Assembly (NCBI GenBank): GCA_963698275.1 | Contig: CAVOQE010000006.1 | Span: 248,001-312,000, forward strand | Source of the DNA: Anderseniella sp963698275 | GTDB taxonomy: Bacteria > Pseudomonadota > Alphaproteobacteria > Rhizobiales > Aestuariivirgaceae | Direction: 5' to 3' | Length of the DNA stretch: 64,000 bases | In this document: positions 17,595-26,306 of the stretch, in pieces | Numbering within the stretch: the first letter of the stretch is position 1 | Layout: every line of letters begins with the position of its first letter | Program-made: the position numbers and the translations under genes | Notes under the pieces: model-generated | What the model was told of the DNA's origin: nothing | Seen by the model: only the letters and a program-made list of their open reading frames with translations | Database searches by the model: none

Positions 17595-18731
17595 ATGAGT
17601 TTGCAAACGCCGACATTTACCTTAGGCATCGAGGAGGAGTACCTCCTGGTAGACCGAAAAACGCGGGACCTGGTGGCGGCGCCTGATGCCTTGATGGACG
17701 AATGCAAAAAGGTGCTGAAGTCGCGCGTCAGTCCTGAATTCCTGCAATGTCAGATCGAGGTCGGCACCGGGGTTTGCAAGACCATTCCACAAGCACGCGC
17801 TGAACTGGTTGAACTGCGTACAACCATTGCCGGCATTGCCGACAGCTATGGTCTTGCGCCGCTTGCCGTCGCCACCCATCCCTTTGCCGACTGGCAGCAC
17901 CAGTCATTTACCCACAAGCAGCGCTATGAAGAACTGGCGCGCGATCTGGCGGGCGTTGCCAGACGCATGCTGATCTGCGGCATGCATGTTCACGTCGGCA
18001 TCGAGGATGAAGATCTGCGCATCGACCTGCTTGGCCAGTTGTCGTATTTCCTGCCCCACCTGCTGGCGCTGTCTGCGTCATCGCCCTTCTGGCAAGGCCG
18101 GGATACAGGGCTCGCCTCTTACCGGCTGAGCGTGTTCGACAATCTGCCGCGCACCGGGCTGCCGCCCGTTTTCAACTCCTACGGAGAATACACCCGCGCG
18201 GTGGACAGGCTGATCCAGTCGGGGCTGATTGAGGATGCAACCAAAATCTGGTGGGACCTGCGGCCATCTGCGCGTTTTCCAACGCTGGAAACCCGGATAT
18301 GCGATGTTACACCGCGTCTCGATGATACCGTTGCCATGGCGGCCCTGGTGCAGAGCCTGGCGCATATGCTGTACAGGCTAAGGTTGTCCAATCAGCGCTG
18401 GCGCCAGTATGAACGGTTTTTGATCAACGAGAACCGCTGGCAGGCACAGCGCCACGGTGTATCAGGGCAGTTGATGGACTTCGGCAAGGCGGAGCTTGTC
18501 GACTATCCCGACCTGCTTGATGAATTGCTTGATCTGGTCGCCCAGGACGCGGAGGAACTGGGCTGTTCGAACGAAATCGTCAAGCTGCGCGACATAATAG
18601 CCAGCGGCAACAGCGCCGACAGGCAACGTGCCGTCTTTAAATCTGCAACCGATCAAGGCGCCGATCACACAGAAGCCATGCGGACTGTTGTGGACAGTCT
18701 GATTGAAGAGACAGTCAGCGGACTAGACTAA
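17595..18731 (+). CDS. ybdK: YbdK-type carboxylate-amine ligase (GCS2 family)
   Basis: The 378-residue protein belongs to glutamate-cysteine ligase family 2. Signature segments are LGIEEEYLLVDRKTRDLV near the start, LICGMHVHVGIEDED around residue 130-145, and FPTLETRICDV near 230. These enzymes show weak gamma-glutamylcysteine ligase activity in vitro, but their true substrate is often unknown. No glutathione synthetase gene is close by. The last four bases overlap the end of the convergent DUF2093 gene. Confidence 0.9.
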   Translation: MSLQTPTFTLGIEEEYLLVDRKTRDLVAAPDALMDECKKVLKSRVSPEFLQCQIEVGTGVCKTIPQARAELVELRTTIAGIADSYGLAPLAVATHPFADWQHQSFTHKQRYEELARDLAGVARRMLICGMHVHVGIEDEDLRIDLLGQLSYFLPHLLALSASSPFWQGRDTGLASYRLSVFDNLPRTGLPPVFNSYGEYTRAVDRLIQSGLIEDATKIWWDLRPSARFPTLETRICDVTPRLDDTVAMAALVQSLAHMLYRLRLSNQRWRQYERFLINENRWQAQRHGVSGQLMDFGKAELVDYPDLLDELLDLVAQDAEELGCSNEIVKLRDIIASGNSADRQRAVFKSATDQGADHTEAMRTVVDSLIEETVSGLD

Positions 18732-18949
18732 CCGGCGTCGTTGATTTCCAGGTGGCGCTGCATGGCTACTTCAGCCGATGCGTAGGCTTCCTGACGATCC
18801 ACCGACCAATAGCGCAGATCATCCAGGCGAATAGCCTGCCTGGTAACCGCACAGCGCACGAAATCACCATGACGCAGGACCTGAAAGTCAGCATCAAGAT
18901 AGCGGACCTTGGCTTCCTGGGCAGCGGCAAATGTTGGTTCAAAGTTCAT
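18728..18949 (-). CDS. DUF2093 family protein
   Basis: The predicted 73-residue product matches DUF2093, a small alphaproteobacterial family of unknown function. Key segments are AKVRYLDADFQVLRHGDFVRC and DDLRYWSVDRQEAY. The ATG at 18949 (MNFEPTFAAA) gives the usual family length; a longer frame to 19015 is not supported. In Hyphomicrobiales this gene commonly follows xseA, and the same order is seen here on the minus strand, 146 bases downstream of the xseA stop. Confidence 0.85.
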   Translation of the reverse strand: MNFEPTFAAAQEAKVRYLDADFQVLRHGDFVRCAVTRQAIRLDDLRYWSVDRQEAYASAEVAMQRHLEINDAG

Positions 18950-19095
18950 GGGCTCTATTCTTACAGCCAGAATAACTGCTTGAGAAGGGGTTTGGAAATT
19001 TTCGAAACAAGCCACGCCGCCTCGGCACCAGCATAATTCCTGTCAGCCTCCATTATCCGACTGCCGGTGTGTTTGATGACTGTTCGCCCCGAACC

Positions 19096-20577
19096 CTAAA
19101 ACAGGCTGCCCTGACCACCGCCCGGTTTGCCCTCGCCTGGCGGTTTGGCAGATGATGCCTGCTTGCGCGTGCCTTTGACCCCGATCACCGCATCGGCGCA
19201 ACCATCGGCGAATTCTATGCTGACGCCCATGCCGGCCTCGGTTGCTGCTGCAGTGCGAACCGGCTGCCCGTCGCCATCGCGCACCAGTGCAAAGCCCCGC
19301 TCCAGTACGGCCTGATAGGAAAACGCCCGCAAAAGCTTGTCCGCCGCGGACAGGGCCTGCCGGCGCTGCTCCATGCGCGCATCAAGGCTGCGTCTGGCGT
19401 CGCGCGACAGGCGGATGAGGGTTTCACGGTCCCGGGTGATCTGCTGCTGCAGCGGCCTGACGGTCAGGCGCGCAGCAACCCGGTCAAACCGGCTGCGGCT
19501 GGCGGCTGTTGCAGCTTTCAAGGACTGTCCGAGCCTGCCTGAGGCCGCATCGAAGCGCTGCCGGGCCAGCGCCAGCAGATCATCAGGGCGCGGCAGGCCC
19601 CTGCCCGCAGCAGTTATGCGGGTGCGCCGTTCATCCATGGCGCGCGATATGGCACGGTGCTGGCGCGCGCCCATATCGGCCACGTAGGCCAGCAGTTCAG
19701 AGCGCACCGGCACCGCGCGTTCGGCAGCAGCAGTGGGCGTTGGTGCACGCCAGTCGGCGGCGTGATCAATGAGGGTCCAGTCGGTTTCGTGACCCACTGC
19801 TGAAATAAGCGGAATGGTGCTGTCAGCAGCAGCACGCACCACTTCTTCCTCGTTGAAGCCCCACAAATCCTCCAGGCTGCCGCCGCCACGCGCCACGATG
19901 ATCAGGTCAGGCCTCGGTATGTCGCCGTCAGGGTCGAATGCATTGAACCCGCGAATGCCGTTGGCAACTTCCTTTGCGCTGCTTTCTCCCTGCACCCGCA
20001 CCGGCCACACCAGGACGTGGCGCGGAAACCGATCCGACAGGCGATGCAGAATATCGCGGATGACCGCACCGGTTGGTGATGTCACCACACCGATGACAGT
20101 GGGCAGATAGGGCAATTCCCGTTTGCGCTCCTCGTCAAACAGGCCTTCTGCCGACAGTTTCTTGCGGCGTTCTTCCAGCAGCGCCATCAGCGCACCGGCG
20201 CCGGCTGGTTCCAGGGTCTCGATGATGATCTGGTATTTCGACTGCCCGGGGAACGTGGTGATGCGCCCGGTGGCAATGACTTCCAGCCCCTGTTCAGGCT
20301 GGATCTTCATGCGCGAAGCCGTGCCCTTCCAGATGACGCCTGAGATCACGGCGCGATCATCTTTCAGGTCCAGATAGACATGGCCGGACGCAGGGCGCGA
20401 CACACGCCCCAGTTCACCGCGCACCCGCACATGGCCGAACGTGTCCTCCAGCGTGCGTTTCAGCGCGTTGGAGATCTCCGATACGGTAAATTCAGCTACA
20501 TTGGAGACCGCTTCGGGCTCATCCATAAGCTCGCCTGTGTCGGGATCAAACCCGGACGGAGGCCAATCGGTGGACAT
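19096..20577 (-). CDS. xseA: Exodeoxyribonuclease VII large subunit
   Basis: The 493-residue protein is the large subunit of exonuclease VII, which degrades single-stranded DNA with XseB. An OB-fold domain comes first (FGHVRVRGELGRVSRPASGH through VISGVIWKG), then the catalytic region with GVVTSPTGAVIRDILHR, RGGGSLEDLWGFNEEEV and ISAVGHETDWTLIDHAAD. A long Arg-rich coiled-coil region spans about 300-430. I chose ATG 20577 (MSTDWPPSG) over 20607, which adds ten unconserved residues. The C-terminus is a short Lys/Gly/Pro-rich tail. The purD gene is divergent, with only 75 bases in between. Confidence 0.95.
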   Translation of the reverse strand: MSTDWPPSGFDPDTGELMDEPEAVSNVAEFTVSEISNALKRTLEDTFGHVRVRGELGRVSRPASGHVYLDLKDDRAVISGVIWKGTASRMKIQPEQGLEVIATGRITTFPGQSKYQIIIETLEPAGAGALMALLEERRKKLSAEGLFDEERKRELPYLPTVIGVVTSPTGAVIRDILHRLSDRFPRHVLVWPVRVQGESSAKEVANGIRGFNAFDPDGDIPRPDLIIVARGGGSLEDLWGFNEEEVVRAAADSTIPLISAVGHETDWTLIDHAADWRAPTPTAAAERAVPVRSELLAYVADMGARQHRAISRAMDERRTRITAAGRGLPRPDDLLALARQRFDAASGRLGQSLKAATAASRSRFDRVAARLTVRPLQQQITRDRETLIRLSRDARRSLDARMEQRRQALSAADKLLRAFSYQAVLERGFALVRDGDGQPVRTAAATEAGMGVSIEFADGCADAVIGVKGTRKQASSAKPPGEGKPGGGQGSLF

Positions 20578-20652
20578 GGCTACAAGAATCCTTTCAATGG
20601 CACCCATTGGATGTCAAAAACAGTGGCAATGGCAAGGAGAGCTTGACACCTC

Positions 20653-21936
20653 ATGAACATTCTTCTGATCGGATCGGGCGGCCGCGAGCACGCGCTGGCC
20701 TGGGCAATCTCAAATTCCCCGCTGACGGACACATTGTTCTGTTCACCCGGAAACGCCGGTATAGCACAAGAAGCCGAGATTGTAGTGCTGGACCTGGATG
20801 ATCCGGCTGCCGTGATCAGTTTTTGCAAGGTGAACGCAGTTGGCCTTGTCGTGGTGGGCCCGGAAGCGCCATTGGTGGCAGGCCTCGCCGATCAATTGCG
20901 CAGTGCCGGCATTACGACTTTTGGTCCCGATGCAGCGGCCGCCCGGCTGGAAGGCTCAAAGGGCTTCACCAAGGACATCTGCGCCAAGTACAATATCCCG
21001 ACCGGTGCCTACGGCCGGTTTGACAGTGAAGCCGACGCGCTTGGCTATCTGGCCGATCACAGCGCACCCATTGTGGTCAAGGCAGACGGGCTTGCTGCCG
21101 GCAAGGGCGTCACGGTTGCCATGACAACCGCCGAGGCTGAAGCAGCAGTACGCGACATATTTGCCGGGCGTTTTGGCGATGCCGGAGCTGAAGTGGTGAT
21201 CGAGGAATATCTCGTCGGCGAAGAAGCCTCGTTCTTTGCCATCTGCGACGGCAGCACCGCGGTAGCCTTCGGCTCGGCCCAGGATCACAAATGCGTCGGT
21301 GAAGGTGACACCGGACCGAACACCGGCGGTATGGGCGCCTATTCGCCTGCCCCGGTCATGGACGAGGCCATGAGCCGGCGCACCATGGACGAAATCATCA
21401 ACCCCACACTGGCGGCGATGGCGGCAGAAGGCGCTGCCTTTCAGGGCGTGCTGTTCGCCGGCCTGATGATCACCGACACCGGGCCGCAGTTGATCGAATA
21501 CAATGTGCGTTTTGGTGATCCGGAATGCCAGGTGCTGATGATGCGGCTCAAGGACGATATCGTTACCATCATGCTGGCGGCCTGTTCGGGTATGCTCGAC
21601 AAGGTATCCGTGCGCTGGCACGACACGACGGCACTCACCGTGGTAATGGCGGCGGAAGGCTACCCAGGTGACGTTCAGAAGGGATCGGTCATCGGAAACC
21701 TGGATGCCGCATCGGCGATGGACGGAGTGCAGGTCTTTCATGCCGGGACAAAACGGGACGGCGACAACATCCTGGCCAATGGCGGACGCGTATTGAATAT
21801 AACCGCACAGGCTGACAACGTCAGCAATGCGCAGAAACTGGCCTACGCAGCAGTGGATGCAATACATTGGCCACAGGGCTTCTGCCGCCGCGATATTGGC
21901 TGGCGGGCCGTCGAACGTGAAAAAGGTAATGCATGA
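20653..21936 (+). CDS. purD: Phosphoribosylamine-glycine ligase
   Basis: The 427-residue ATP-grasp enzyme catalyses the second step of purine biosynthesis. N-terminal NILLIGSGGREHALAW, the KADGLAAGKGVTVA segment around residues 140-153, HKCVGEGDTGPNTGGMGAYSP and EYNVRFGDPECQ are all present, so the enzyme should be active. Its stop overlaps the start of the dehalogenase gene (ATGA), so purD is the first gene of a four-gene run with very small or negative spacing. Putting an essential purine gene in front of catabolic-looking genes is notable. Confidence 0.96.
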   Translation: MNILLIGSGGREHALAWAISNSPLTDTLFCSPGNAGIAQEAEIVVLDLDDPAAVISFCKVNAVGLVVVGPEAPLVAGLADQLRSAGITTFGPDAAAARLEGSKGFTKDICAKYNIPTGAYGRFDSEADALGYLADHSAPIVVKADGLAAGKGVTVAMTTAEAEAAVRDIFAGRFGDAGAEVVIEEYLVGEEASFFAICDGSTAVAFGSAQDHKCVGEGDTGPNTGGMGAYSPAPVMDEAMSRRTMDEIINPTLAAMAAEGAAFQGVLFAGLMITDTGPQLIEYNVRFGDPECQVLMMRLKDDIVTIMLAACSGMLDKVSVRWHDTTALTVVMAAEGYPGDVQKGSVIGNLDAASAMDGVQVFHAGTKRDGDNILANGGRVLNITAQADNVSNAQKLAYAAVDAIHWPQGFCRRDIGWRAVEREKGNA

Positions 21937-22841
21937 GCGATCTCTACCCAGGCTTTGATGGACGCATGATCGACGGCGACGGCGCACGGCTTTTTGTACG
22001 CACCGGCGGCAACGGTCCGGCATTGCTGTTATTGCACGGATTTCCGCAAACCGGCGCCATCTGGCACAAGATCGCCGGTGAACTGAGCCAGCATTTCTCC
22101 CTGGTGATCCCGGATTTGCGCGGCTATGGCCGCTCCGACAAACCGGCCAATGATGCAGAAAACCTGGCTTATTCCAAGCGGACCATGGCGAACGACCTGA
22201 TGGCTGTGATGCGCTCCCTCGGTCATGAGGACTTCCACCTGTGCGGCCATGATCGCGGCGGACGGGTGGCCTACCGTCTGGCACAGGACCATCCACACGC
22301 GGTGACCAGCCTGATCACGCTGGATATTGTGCCCACGCTGGAGCAATGGAAAGCCATGGCTAGCATTGCCGGAGCCATGAACACCTATCACTGGCCGTTT
22401 CTGGCGCAGCCCTATCCGCTGCCGGAAAAGATGATCGGCGCCGATGCGGATTTCTATCTCGATCAAAAACTCGGCGCCTGGAACAATGGCACCGGTCTTG
22501 ATGTCTTCGACCCTGCCGCGCTTGCCGAGTATCGCGCCCACTATCGCAATCCTGAGGTCATCCACGCCTTGTGTAATGACTACCGCGCCGGGGCCACCTG
22601 CGATGTGGAACACGACCAGGCGGCACTGGATCAGGGTATCAAGATCACCTGCCCCATGCTGGCACTTTGGGGTGATGCCGGCATCCCCGGAAAATCAGGC
22701 GGCGGTCCGCTGGACATCTGGCGCAAATGGGCGACAAATGTAACCGGCGGCGGCATTGCCTGCGGGCACTTCCTGGCCGAAGAGGCCCCAGTGGAAACGC
22801 TGGCCGCCATGATGCCGTTCCTGATGGAGAATGCCGCTTGA
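21933..22841 (+). CDS. Haloacetate (fluoroacetate) dehalogenase-like alpha/beta hydrolase
   Basis: The 302-residue alpha/beta hydrolase has HGFPQTG near residue 35 and the nucleophile motif GHDRGGR with D107 plus R108 and R111. A second acidic residue D131 lies in the LDIVP segment, and the catalytic H279 in GGGIACGHF. H153, W154 and Y217 fall at the places where fluoroacetate dehalogenases hold the fluoride ion. The family hydrolyses the carbon-halogen bond of haloacetates through an aspartyl ester. Spacing matches known fluoroacetate dehalogenases closely, but haloacid specificity is inferred from memory of the family. An ATGA overlap links it to purD, and the next gene starts at its stop. 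Confidence 0.85.
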   Translation: MSDLYPGFDGRMIDGDGARLFVRTGGNGPALLLLHGFPQTGAIWHKIAGELSQHFSLVIPDLRGYGRSDKPANDAENLAYSKRTMANDLMAVMRSLGHEDFHLCGHDRGGRVAYRLAQDHPHAVTSLITLDIVPTLEQWKAMASIAGAMNTYHWPFLAQPYPLPEKMIGADADFYLDQKLGAWNNGTGLDVFDPAALAEYRAHYRNPEVIHALCNDYRAGATCDVEHDQAALDQGIKITCPMLALWGDAGIPGKSGGGPLDIWRKWATNVTGGGIACGHFLAEEAPVETLAAMMPFLMENAA

Positions 22842-22849
22842 GCCAGCCG

Positions 22850-23920
22850 ATGGACAGACAGGCCGAATTTTCCGGCACCCGTGACGTGCGCAACGCCCAC
22901 CGGTTTGATGAGCGGGCCCTGGCGGATTACCTGCAAATCCACATAGCCGGTTTCATCCCGCCAATGACGGTTGAACAATTCAAGGGTGGCCAGTCGAACC
23001 CGACCTACAAACTTGTTACCCCAACTGCCTCTTATGTTCTGCGCCGCAAACCACCGGGAAAACTGTTGCCGTCCGCGCATGCGGTTGACCGGGAATATCG
23101 TGTCATAAAGGCACTGCATGCCCAGGGACTGCCGGTTGCGAAACCGCATTTGTTGTGTGAGGACGCAAGCGTCATCGGCACCGAGTTCTACGTCATGGAC
23201 TTTGTCGGCGGACGGGTGTTCTGGGAACCGTTCATGCCCGGTATCTCAGGCGGCGAGCGGGCCGCAATCTTTGATGAACTCAACTCGTTCATGGCAAACC
23301 TGCATTCGGTGGATGTAGATGGCGCCGGCCTTGCCGACTTTGGCCGCGCTGAAGGCTATGTGGCGCGCCAGATCAAGCGCTGGTCCGGGCAGTACCGTGC
23401 ATCGGAAACCGCAAAAATACCGGCCATGGACCGGTTGATGGACTGGCTGCCTGATGCCTCTCCGTCCTCGGGCCAGGTGTCACTGGTGCATGGCGACTTC
23501 CGCCTCGACAATTGCATCATTGATCAGACAAGTCCGAAAATCCGCGCCGTGCTGGACTGGGAACTGTCTACCCTGGGCGATCCCATAGCGGACTTTACCT
23601 ACCACCTGATGCAGTGGCGCATGCCGCCGTCTGAAACCGGTGCCGGCGTCGGTTCGCTGATAGGGCATGAAGCCCTTGAGGGTGTGCCTGCGCTTGAAGA
23701 CTATGTTGCAGCCTATTGCCAGCGCCGGGGTTTGAGTTCCATTCCTGATCTGGACACCTATCTGGCTTATAATTTTTTCAGGATGGCAGCCATCTTCCAG
23801 GGCATTGTTGGCAGGGTGCGGGACGGCACGGCAGCCAATCCGCATGCTGCGGAAATGGCAAACCTTGTGTCTCCCATGGCTGACGTTGCATGGGATTACG
23901 CCCGAAAGGCCGGCGCATGA
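22850..23920 (+). CDS. Phosphotransferase family protein (APH/ACAD10-like)
   Basis: The 356-residue protein has the aminoglycoside-phosphotransferase fold seen in the N-terminal part of ACAD10/11. Key segments are FKGGQSNPTYKL near residue 45 (nucleotide loop), VLRRKPPGKLLPSAHAVDRE, the catalytic HGDFRLDNCIID and the metal-binding LDWELSTLGDPIADF. It probably phosphorylates a small hydroxy compound or hydroxyacyl-CoA, as proposed for its relatives; the substrate is unknown. ATG 22850 is preferred, but TTG 22838, overlapping the dehalogenase stop, is also possible. The frame's opening residues from 22727 read through the preceding gene and are not homologous. Confidence 0.88.
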   Translation: MDRQAEFSGTRDVRNAHRFDERALADYLQIHIAGFIPPMTVEQFKGGQSNPTYKLVTPTASYVLRRKPPGKLLPSAHAVDREYRVIKALHAQGLPVAKPHLLCEDASVIGTEFYVMDFVGGRVFWEPFMPGISGGERAAIFDELNSFMANLHSVDVDGAGLADFGRAEGYVARQIKRWSGQYRASETAKIPAMDRLMDWLPDASPSSGQVSLVHGDFRLDNCIIDQTSPKIRAVLDWELSTLGDPIADFTYHLMQWRMPPSETGAGVGSLIGHEALEGVPALEDYVAAYCQRRGLSSIPDLDTYLAYNFFRMAAIFQGIVGRVRDGTAANPHAAEMANLVSPMADVAWDYARKAGA

Positions 23921-24744
23921 GTGATCCCCGTATCGGACTGGCGCTGGGTGGTGGGGCGGCGCGCGGACTTGCCCACATCCAGATTCTGCATGCTTTTGAC
24001 GAACTGGGCATAAAGCCGCATCGAATGTCCGGCACCAGCATCGGCGCACTTATTGGGGCAGGTTATGCAGGCGGGCTGAGCGCTGCCGAGATCGAAGACC
24101 ATTCCCGCCTGGTTTTGTCCAACCGGCTGGATGCCGCGCGACGGGCATTTTCGTCAGGACGCGGCGGGCTGATGGATCTGATCAATTTCAATCCGCTGGC
24201 TTCACCGATCATAGACGGGACCCAGTTGGTGAAGCTGGTGTTGCCGGCCCCGCTTCCAGATGACCTGGCAAAGTTCGCCATCCCTTTCACCATCGTTACA
24301 ACCGACTTTTACAATATGAGTGAAGTGACATTTTCGTCGGGCGATCCCGTTGCTGCCATCGCTGCCAGCATTGCCATCCCCGGCGTCATCTCGGCGCCCA
24401 AACGCAACACCACCCTGATCGATGGCGGTTGCGTCAATCCGGTTCCCATATCCCATGTACAGGAGGACTGTGACATCGTGGTCGCAGTCAATGTCATCGG
24501 CAAGCCGCAACCGTCCAACGGGTCAGCCGCGCGAACCACCGACCTGCTGTCGGGCGCAATGCAGATCCAGCAGCAGAAAATCGCCCAGTTGCAGCGCGAC
24601 AGCCTGCGCTGTGACATCTGGATTGAACCGGCCATCAGCCAATTTCGGATTCATGACTTCTTCCGCTTCGAAGACATCATGAGCGCGGCAAGACCGGCAC
24701 GCGACGAGATCAAGCGGTCACTTGAACTTGCTCTGAACAGCTGA
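23917..24744 (+). CDS. Patatin-like phospholipase
   Basis: The 275-residue protein is a bacterial patatin of the RssA/YlbK type. The oxyanion motif LGGGAARGLAH is near residue 10, the nucleophile is in GTSIGALIGAGYAGG near residue 40, and the Asp of the dyad is in IDGGCVNPVPISHV near 170. It likely hydrolyses acyl ester bonds in lipids. The ATG at 23917 overlaps the upstream stop by four bases (ATGA), which makes it the last gene of the purD run. It is convergent with tadA, 14 bases apart. Confidence 0.9.
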   Translation: MSDPRIGLALGGGAARGLAHIQILHAFDELGIKPHRMSGTSIGALIGAGYAGGLSAAEIEDHSRLVLSNRLDAARRAFSSGRGGLMDLINFNPLASPIIDGTQLVKLVLPAPLPDDLAKFAIPFTIVTTDFYNMSEVTFSSGDPVAAIAASIAIPGVISAPKRNTTLIDGGCVNPVPISHVQEDCDIVVAVNVIGKPQPSNGSAARTTDLLSGAMQIQQQKIAQLQRDSLRCDIWIEPAISQFRIHDFFRFEDIMSAARPARDEIKRSLELALNS

Positions 24745-24758
24745 GTCAATTCAGGGGC

Positions 24759-25214
24759 TTAGCGCCTGGTTCTGAAGAATTGAGTCAACAGATCGCGCGC
24801 TTTTTTCTCACCCAGGCCGGAATAAACATCCGGTGCATGATGACAGGTTGCCTGGGTAAAGAACCGCGGCCCGTTCTCGACGGCCCCCATCTTTTCGTCA
24901 TCCGCTCCAAAATACAGACGCCCGATGCGGGCGAACGAGATGGCGGCAGCACACATGGCACACGGTTCCAGGGTTACATGCAGGTCGCACCCGGTCAGAC
25001 GCTCGCTGTCCAGCAGCCTGCCCGCTTCGCGGATGACCAGAACTTCGGCGTGGGCCGTCGGGTCATTCAGCTCGCGGGTCCGGTTTCCGGCACTTGTCAC
25101 AATGGTGCCGCCGGGGCCAGTAACGCACGCGCCTACCGGCACCTCGCCGCGTTCGCCGGCGGCTTCGGCTTCCTCAAACGCCCGCGCCATGGCAGGGTGC
25201 AACTCAACCTTCAT
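24759..25214 (-). CDS. tadA: tRNA adenosine(34) deaminase-type nucleoside deaminase
   Basis: The 151-residue zinc deaminase has the HAE motif at residues 55-57 and PCAMC with C85 and C88, the ligands and catalytic Glu of the cytidine/deoxycytidylate deaminase superfamily. TadA converts A34 of tRNA-Arg to inosine. The ATG at 25214 gives MKVELHPAMARAF; the frame is open to 25307 but that part is not conserved and would overlap rluB. The typical alphaproteobacterial neighbourhood tadA/rluB/rsmD supports the assignment. Confidence 0.92.
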   Translation of the reverse strand: MKVELHPAMARAFEEAEAAGERGEVPVGACVTGPGGTIVTSAGNRTRELNDPTAHAEVLVIREAGRLLDSERLTGCDLHVTLEPCAMCAAAISFARIGRLYFGADDEKMGAVENGPRFFTQATCHHAPDVYSGLGEKKARDLLTQFFRTRR

Positions 25215-25292
25215 CGTCTTTTCACACTTGTTTCTTGAGCTTGCGCAATTGGACCTGTGCAGCAGCCCTGCCCTTCTGATACAAGCAACTCC

Positions 25293-26306
25293 ATGAACGC
25301 CAAACAATCAAGCCCGTCTCTGCCACCACCCGGTGATGAACCAACCAAGCCCGAACGCGTCGCCAAGGTGATGGCCAGGGCAGGTCTGTGCTCGCGCCGA
25401 GATGCCGAACGCTGGATCGAAATGGGCCGGGTCAATGTCAATGGCAAACCGCTTATCACACCGGCCATGACGGTTCTACCCACTGATACGGTGGAGGTTG
25501 ACGGCAAGCCATTGCCGGAACGTGAAGCGGCGCGGCTGTGGCGGTACCACAAACCATCGGGTCTTGTCGTGTCGCATCGTGATGAAAAGGACCGTGCGTC
25601 GGTTTTCGACAAGATGCCGGAGGACATGCCGCGCGTCATCTCGATTGGCCGACTGGACATCAATACCGAAGGCCTGCTGCTGTTGACCAATGACGGCGGA
25701 CTTGCCCGCCTGCTGGAACTGCCGGCAACCGGCTGGGTGCGTCGTTACCGGGTACGGGCCAACGGCAAGGTCACACCCGAGGCGCTTGAAGCGCTCAAGG
25801 ACGGCCTGCAGGTGGACGGGGTACAGTATGGCCCGATCGAGGCCAAGCTGGACAAGGAACAAGGGGCGAATGTCTGGCTGACCATCGCCCTGCGCGAAGG
25901 CAAGAACCGCGAAGTCAAAAAGATATGCGAACACCTTGGCCTGAAAGTCGGACGATTGATCCGAACCTCATTCGGCCCGTTCCAGCTCGGCGAACTGGCC
26001 CGCGGCGCAGTAGATGAGATTGCACAGAAAGTGCTCAACGAACAGGTTCGCGGCGGCACCAAGCGCAAGGATGGCGCGAAGTCGAAACGGGCTAGCGATC
26101 CGAAACTGGGGCCTGACGGCAAACCGTTCCGCAAACAGAAACGGGCGCCCGCGAAAGGCAAACCGGGCAACAAATCCGCATCAGGCAAGCCTACTGCGGG
26201 TAAATCCACATCAGGCAAAACAGCTGCTGGAAAGCCTTTCGCAGGCAAGCCTGCCGGAAAGCCCGCCGGTGCCAAGGGAGCTGCCCGTGCGGATCGTCGG
26301 CGGTAA
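25293..26306 (+). CDS. rluB: RsuA/RluB-type 23S rRNA pseudouridine synthase with Lys/Gly-rich tail
   Basis: The 337-residue protein has an N-terminal S4 RNA-binding domain (AKVMARAGLCSRRDAERWIE near residues 25-45) and a pseudouridine synthase domain with the catalytic Asp in GRLDINTEGLLLLTNDG and the GKNREVKKICEHLGLKV segment. From about residue 255 there is a basic, low-complexity tail of roughly 80 residues built from repeats such as GKP, GKS and GKT plus Ala/Ser. Such tails are common in alphaproteobacterial RluB and probably bind RNA. The ATG at 25293 is used; the stop overlaps the rsmD GTG start by 20 bases. Confidence 0.92.
   Translation: MNAKQSSPSLPPPGDEPTKPERVAKVMARAGLCSRRDAERWIEMGRVNVNGKPLITPAMTVLPTDTVEVDGKPLPEREAARLWRYHKPSGLVVSHRDEKDRASVFDKMPEDMPRVISIGRLDINTEGLLLLTNDGGLARLLELPATGWVRRYRVRANGKVTPEALEALKDGLQVDGVQYGPIEAKLDKEQGANVWLTIALREGKNREVKKICEHLGLKVGRLIRTSFGPFQLGELARGAVDEIAQKVLNEQVRGGTKRKDGAKSKRASDPKLGPDGKPFRKQKRAPAKGKPGNKSASGKPTAGKSTSGKTAAGKPFAGKPAGKPAGAKGAARADRRR

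Noticed and set aside
20956..22296. 446-codon minus-strand open frame opposite purD and the dehalogenase
   Set aside because: It covers two real genes on the other strand and has no ribosome site or family match.
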